A DNA stretch of 64,000 nucleotides, from the NCBI RefSeq assembly GCF_013410115.1, contig NZ_JACCCV010000002.1:1-64000 (forward strand). Reading direction: 5' to 3'. Below are positions 61,235-64,000 of the stretch, piece by piece. Each line of letters starts with the position of its first letter. Within the stretch, counting starts at the first letter, position 1. The DNA comes from Tunturiibacter gelidiferens (GTDB lineage: Bacteria > Acidobacteriota > Terriglobia > Terriglobales > Acidobacteriaceae). The notes beneath the pieces were generated by a model. That model was not told where the DNA came from, did not search any database, and saw only the letters and a list, made by a program, of their open reading frames with translations. The position numbers and the translations under genes were made by a program.

Positions 61235-63541
61235 CTAAACAAACAACGGCGCAAGCACCAGCGTAATCGTGGCCAGCAACTTAATCAGCACATGCAAGCT
61301 GGGCCCAGCCGTGTCCTTGAAAGGATCACCCACCGTATCTCCCACAACCGCCGCCTTATGCGCCTCCGACTTCTTGCCGCCATACTGTCCCGTCTCGATA
61401 AACTTCTTCGCGTTATCCCACGCACCGCCGCCGTTGTTCATCAGCATCGCCAGCAGCACGCCAGAGATCGTTCCGACCATCAGCAATCCAGCCACAGCCT
61501 CAGCTCCAGCCAGATTCACCGGCACTCCGCCAATCGCAGGCACCGGCAGAATCGCCCCCGGCGCATACAACGCAGAACTGGCCTGATAGCTCGAGCTCAA
61601 GTGCCTGAAGATCAAACCCACCGCCACCGGCAAACCAACCGCCAGTAACCCAGGCACCACCATCTCCTTCAATGCCGCGCCAGTCACGATGTTCACGCAC
61701 CGCGCATAGTTCGGCTTCGAGGTCCCCAGCATAATCCCGGGATTCTCCTTGAACTGATCCCGCACATCCTTCACCACCATCTGCGCCGTTCGTCCCACCG
61801 CCTTGATCGCCAGCGAGCTAAACAGATACGTCAACATCGCACCCAGCAGCGCGCCCACAAACACCGGCACCTGCGCCAGGTTGATATTCGTAAAGCTCCA
61901 CCCCACCGGCATATACCCGCCGGCAAGTGCAACCTTATCGGTTACAATTGTCTTAATCTCCTCCAGATAAGCAGAGAACAAAAGAAACGCCGCCAGCGAA
62001 GCCGACCCGATCGCATATCCCTTCGTCAGCGCCTTCGTCGTATTCCCCGCCGAGTCCAGCTTGTCCGTCCGGTCACGAATCTCATGCGGCTGATTCGACA
62101 TCTCGATGATCCCGCCCGCATTATCCGTAATCGGCCCAAACGTATCCATCGCAAGAATGTAAGCCGCGCAGCTCAGCATCCCCATCGTGGCAATCGCCGT
62201 CCCGTAGATCCCCTTGGCATAGTCGCTGATCCCCGCCACTCCCGCCAATCCCTGCACGCCGAAGTAGTAGCTCAGCAGCAGCGCCGCCGAGATCACCACC
62301 ACAGGCATCGCCGGCGTCTCCATCCCCACCGCCAGCCCGCTGATGATGTTCGTCGCCGGCCCCGTCACCGAAGCTTCAACGATCGACTTCACTGGGCGAT
62401 AGATCGCCTCCGTGTAGTACTCCGTAATCCACACAAACAGAAACGCCGTCACCAGCCCAATCACACCGCACCCCAGCAACCAAAGCGGCTGCACCTGCGG
62501 CCCATTCAACATCGTATAAACCGCACCCGCAAACCCGGCCAGCGCCAGCGCTGAGGTCACATAGAATCCCTTATTCAGCGCGTGCATCGGATCCTCATCC
62601 TCACGCGTCTTCACCACAAACACGCCGACGATGCTCGCAATTAAATTGATCGCATGCACGATCAGCGGAAACAAAATCCCCTTCACTCCAAACACGGGAT
62701 AAAGGGCCGCACCAAGAATCATCGCACCCACATTCTCCGCCGCAGTGGACTCGAACAAGTCCGCACCTCGACCCGCGCAGTCGCCCACGTTATCGCCCAC
62801 CAGGTCCGCAATCACAGCCGGGTTTCGCGGATCATCCTCGGGAATCCCCGCCTCCACCTTACCCACCAGGTCCGCGCCCACATCCGCAGCCTTCGTATAG
62901 ATCCCGCCGCCAAGCTGCGCGAACAGCGCCACCAGCGACGCTCCGAACCCAAACCCCACCAGCTGATACGGAACCGCCTGCGGATGCTCCAGGCCGCCAA
63001 AGAACAGGAACAGCACCCCAACACCAAGCAGCGACAGCGCAACCACCACCAGCCCTGTCACCGCCCCTCCACGCAGCGCCATCTGTAACGCCTTGTTCAA
63101 ACTCGTTCTCGCCGCCGAAGCCGTCCGGATGTTCGCCCGGATCGAGCAGTACATCCCCGTGAATCCTGCCAGCCCAGAGCACACCGCGCCCACCAGAAAG
63201 CTCACCACCGTCTTCAGCGCATACGGCGAAGTCCTCGGCGACAGCCGATACCCCACAAACACCACCACCGCCAGTACCAGCGCAATCGACCCAATCGTCT
63301 TGTACTGCCGCCGCAAAAATGCCTCTGCACCCTCCCGAATCGCATCCGAGATCGCCCGCATCTCCGGCGTCCCCGTATCGGATGCAATCACCGCCCGCGC
63401 CAGCATCAGCGCCGCAACCAGAGCCAGCACACCAACCCCCAGAGCCACCCACAGATAAATCCGTCCATCGCCACCGTCGACAACCGCAGGGGTCAAGGGA
63501 ACCTGCTGAACGGCCATCGCCAAAAAACTTACTCCAACCAT
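61235..63541 (-). CDS. hppA: Membrane-bound proton-pumping pyrophosphatase, K+-independent type
   Basis: A 768-aa protein with about 16 membrane helices that couples PPi hydrolysis to ion pumping. The PPi/Mg2+ site is complete: GGGIYTKAADVGADLVGKVE, IPEDDPRNPAVIADLVGDNV and DNAGGIIEMSNQPHE, and near the C-terminus NNGGGAWDNAKKFIE and GDTVGDPFKDTAGPSLHV. The discriminator reads AGNTTKALTKG with Lys503; K+-dependent members have Ala there, and all Na+-pumping members known to me are K+-dependent. A K+-independent H+ pump is therefore inferred. The start is ATG 63541 with AAGGAG upstream. Confidence 0.95.
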   Translation of the reverse strand: MVGVSFLAMAVQQVPLTPAVVDGGDGRIYLWVALGVGVLALVAALMLARAVIASDTGTPEMRAISDAIREGAEAFLRRQYKTIGSIALVLAVVVFVGYRLSPRTSPYALKTVVSFLVGAVCSGLAGFTGMYCSIRANIRTASAARTSLNKALQMALRGGAVTGLVVVALSLLGVGVLFLFFGGLEHPQAVPYQLVGFGFGASLVALFAQLGGGIYTKAADVGADLVGKVEAGIPEDDPRNPAVIADLVGDNVGDCAGRGADLFESTAAENVGAMILGAALYPVFGVKGILFPLIVHAINLIASIVGVFVVKTREDEDPMHALNKGFYVTSALALAGFAGAVYTMLNGPQVQPLWLLGCGVIGLVTAFLFVWITEYYTEAIYRPVKSIVEASVTGPATNIISGLAVGMETPAMPVVVISAALLLSYYFGVQGLAGVAGISDYAKGIYGTAIATMGMLSCAAYILAMDTFGPITDNAGGIIEMSNQPHEIRDRTDKLDSAGNTTKALTKGYAIGSASLAAFLLFSAYLEEIKTIVTDKVALAGGYMPVGWSFTNINLAQVPVFVGALLGAMLTYLFSSLAIKAVGRTAQMVVKDVRDQFKENPGIMLGTSKPNYARCVNIVTGAALKEMVVPGLLAVGLPVAVGLIFRHLSSSYQASSALYAPGAILPVPAIGGVPVNLAGAEAVAGLLMVGTISGVLLAMLMNNGGGAWDNAKKFIETGQYGGKKSEAHKAAVVGDTVGDPFKDTAGPSLHVLIKLLATITLVLAPLFV

Positions 63542-63745
63542 GCAAGGGTCTCCTTAGAACGCAAACTTTCTCTCAGCTTCACAAAGGCGGCAATTAGAGC
63601 ACGCGCGATCAAACAGGGTCAATGCGTCCGTTAATCGAGCAGGATCAGTCAGATTTCGCTCGATCGACAGACCAAAGTAATAGCACACAACTGTTCTGGC
63701 ACTAATGCAAATTCTCGCGGTGCCGATTCATACCTCAGCGCAACA

Positions 63746-64000
63746 ATGAGGTGCCCCGTGTCCGTGCTCAACGAATTCGCTTCCCCAAAGCCAGATCTCC
63801 AAGCGGCCCGCACCCGTCTGTTCTGCCGAAGTATCTCGCTTCTCGCAGCGCTCTGTCTCCCTCTCCTTCCCCCAGCCGCCGTAGCGCAAATCGATACCTC
63901 CAGCGTCGCTCCCCATCGCTACCTCGTCGTCTACCGCAACGCAAGCATCCCCGGCGACGCTGAGGCCCACCTCCTCGCCACCGGCACCCGCCTCACGCAA
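63746..64000 (+). CDS. Exported protease-like protein, N-terminal part only
   Basis: Cut by the window end; 85 codons are visible. ATG 63746 (GTG 63758 possible) gives a signal peptide (RSISLLAALCLPLLPPAAVA, then QIDT). It continues as PHRYLVVYRNASIPGDAEAH, the start of an I9-like propeptide of the kind found on S8 subtilases. The rest of the gene is outside, so the protease assignment is a likely guess only. Confidence 0.6.
   Translation, partial: MRCPVSVLNEFASPKPDLQAARTRLFCRSISLLAALCLPLLPPAAVAQIDTSSVAPHRYLVVYRNASIPGDAEAHLLATGTRLTQ

Overview
The window looks like chromosome from an acidobacterium of the class Terriglobia (Acidobacteriaceae; Edaphobacter, Granulicella or Terriglobus type). 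The grounds are moderately high GC, a complete hopanoid operon, a Tol-Pal operon, a PEP-CTERM protein, a DUF1501/DUF1800 pair, a fused E1 alpha/beta dehydrogenase, and several families of GC-rich intergenic repeats. The taxonomic call is inference from content, not a database result. No rRNA, tRNA, CRISPR array, intact insertion sequence or prophage was recognised.

Left part (1-25600). A GT4 glycosyltransferase meets a thiamine pair (thiS, thiD). An accessory stretch follows (3.1-4.9 kb): a single-domain mannose-binding-type lectin with a structured leader, then a 90-bp tandem repeat array. An ArsR/SDR pair with a visible operator comes next, then htpG, a secreted beta-helix protein, pyrF, and a repeat-rich patch (11.8-13.5 kb). 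That patch carries a PEP-CTERM protein and a broken S41 peptidase gene lying between copies of a dispersed repeat. Then come an amidinotransferase-fold protein without its catalytic cysteine, a zinc-ribbon microprotein, a CPBP protease, accA, dnaE, YdcF, M20 and alpha/beta-hydrolase genes.

Middle part (25900-46800). A membrane histidine kinase and a sigma-54 response regulator overlap and form one operon, with a candidate sigma-54 promoter in front. On the minus strand runs recN, a metallothionein microprotein, ispH, squalene-hopene cyclase, hpnH, an unknown gene, hpnA, hpnG and a zinc alcohol dehydrogenase. Most of these make an isoprenoid-to-hopanoid pathway ending in ribosylhopane, and the dehydrogenase is a good candidate for the next, reductive step. 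On the plus strand follows tolQ-tolR-tonB/tolA-like-tolB-pal-cpoB, which energises and maintains the outer membrane.

Right part (46800-64000). carA and carB are separated by a tightly coupled gene for a small exported protein of unknown role. Next are a 40-residue precursor of a secreted histidine-only peptide, a Rieske protein, an alpha/beta-hydrolase lacking its nucleophile, DoxX, DUF1501/DUF1800, the E1 fusion, a K+-independent proton pyrophosphatase and the start of a probable S8-type protease cut by the window edge.

The most interesting points are the unassigned members of the hopanoid operon, the His-rich secreted peptide, three proteins that have lost catalytic residues, and the repeat families.
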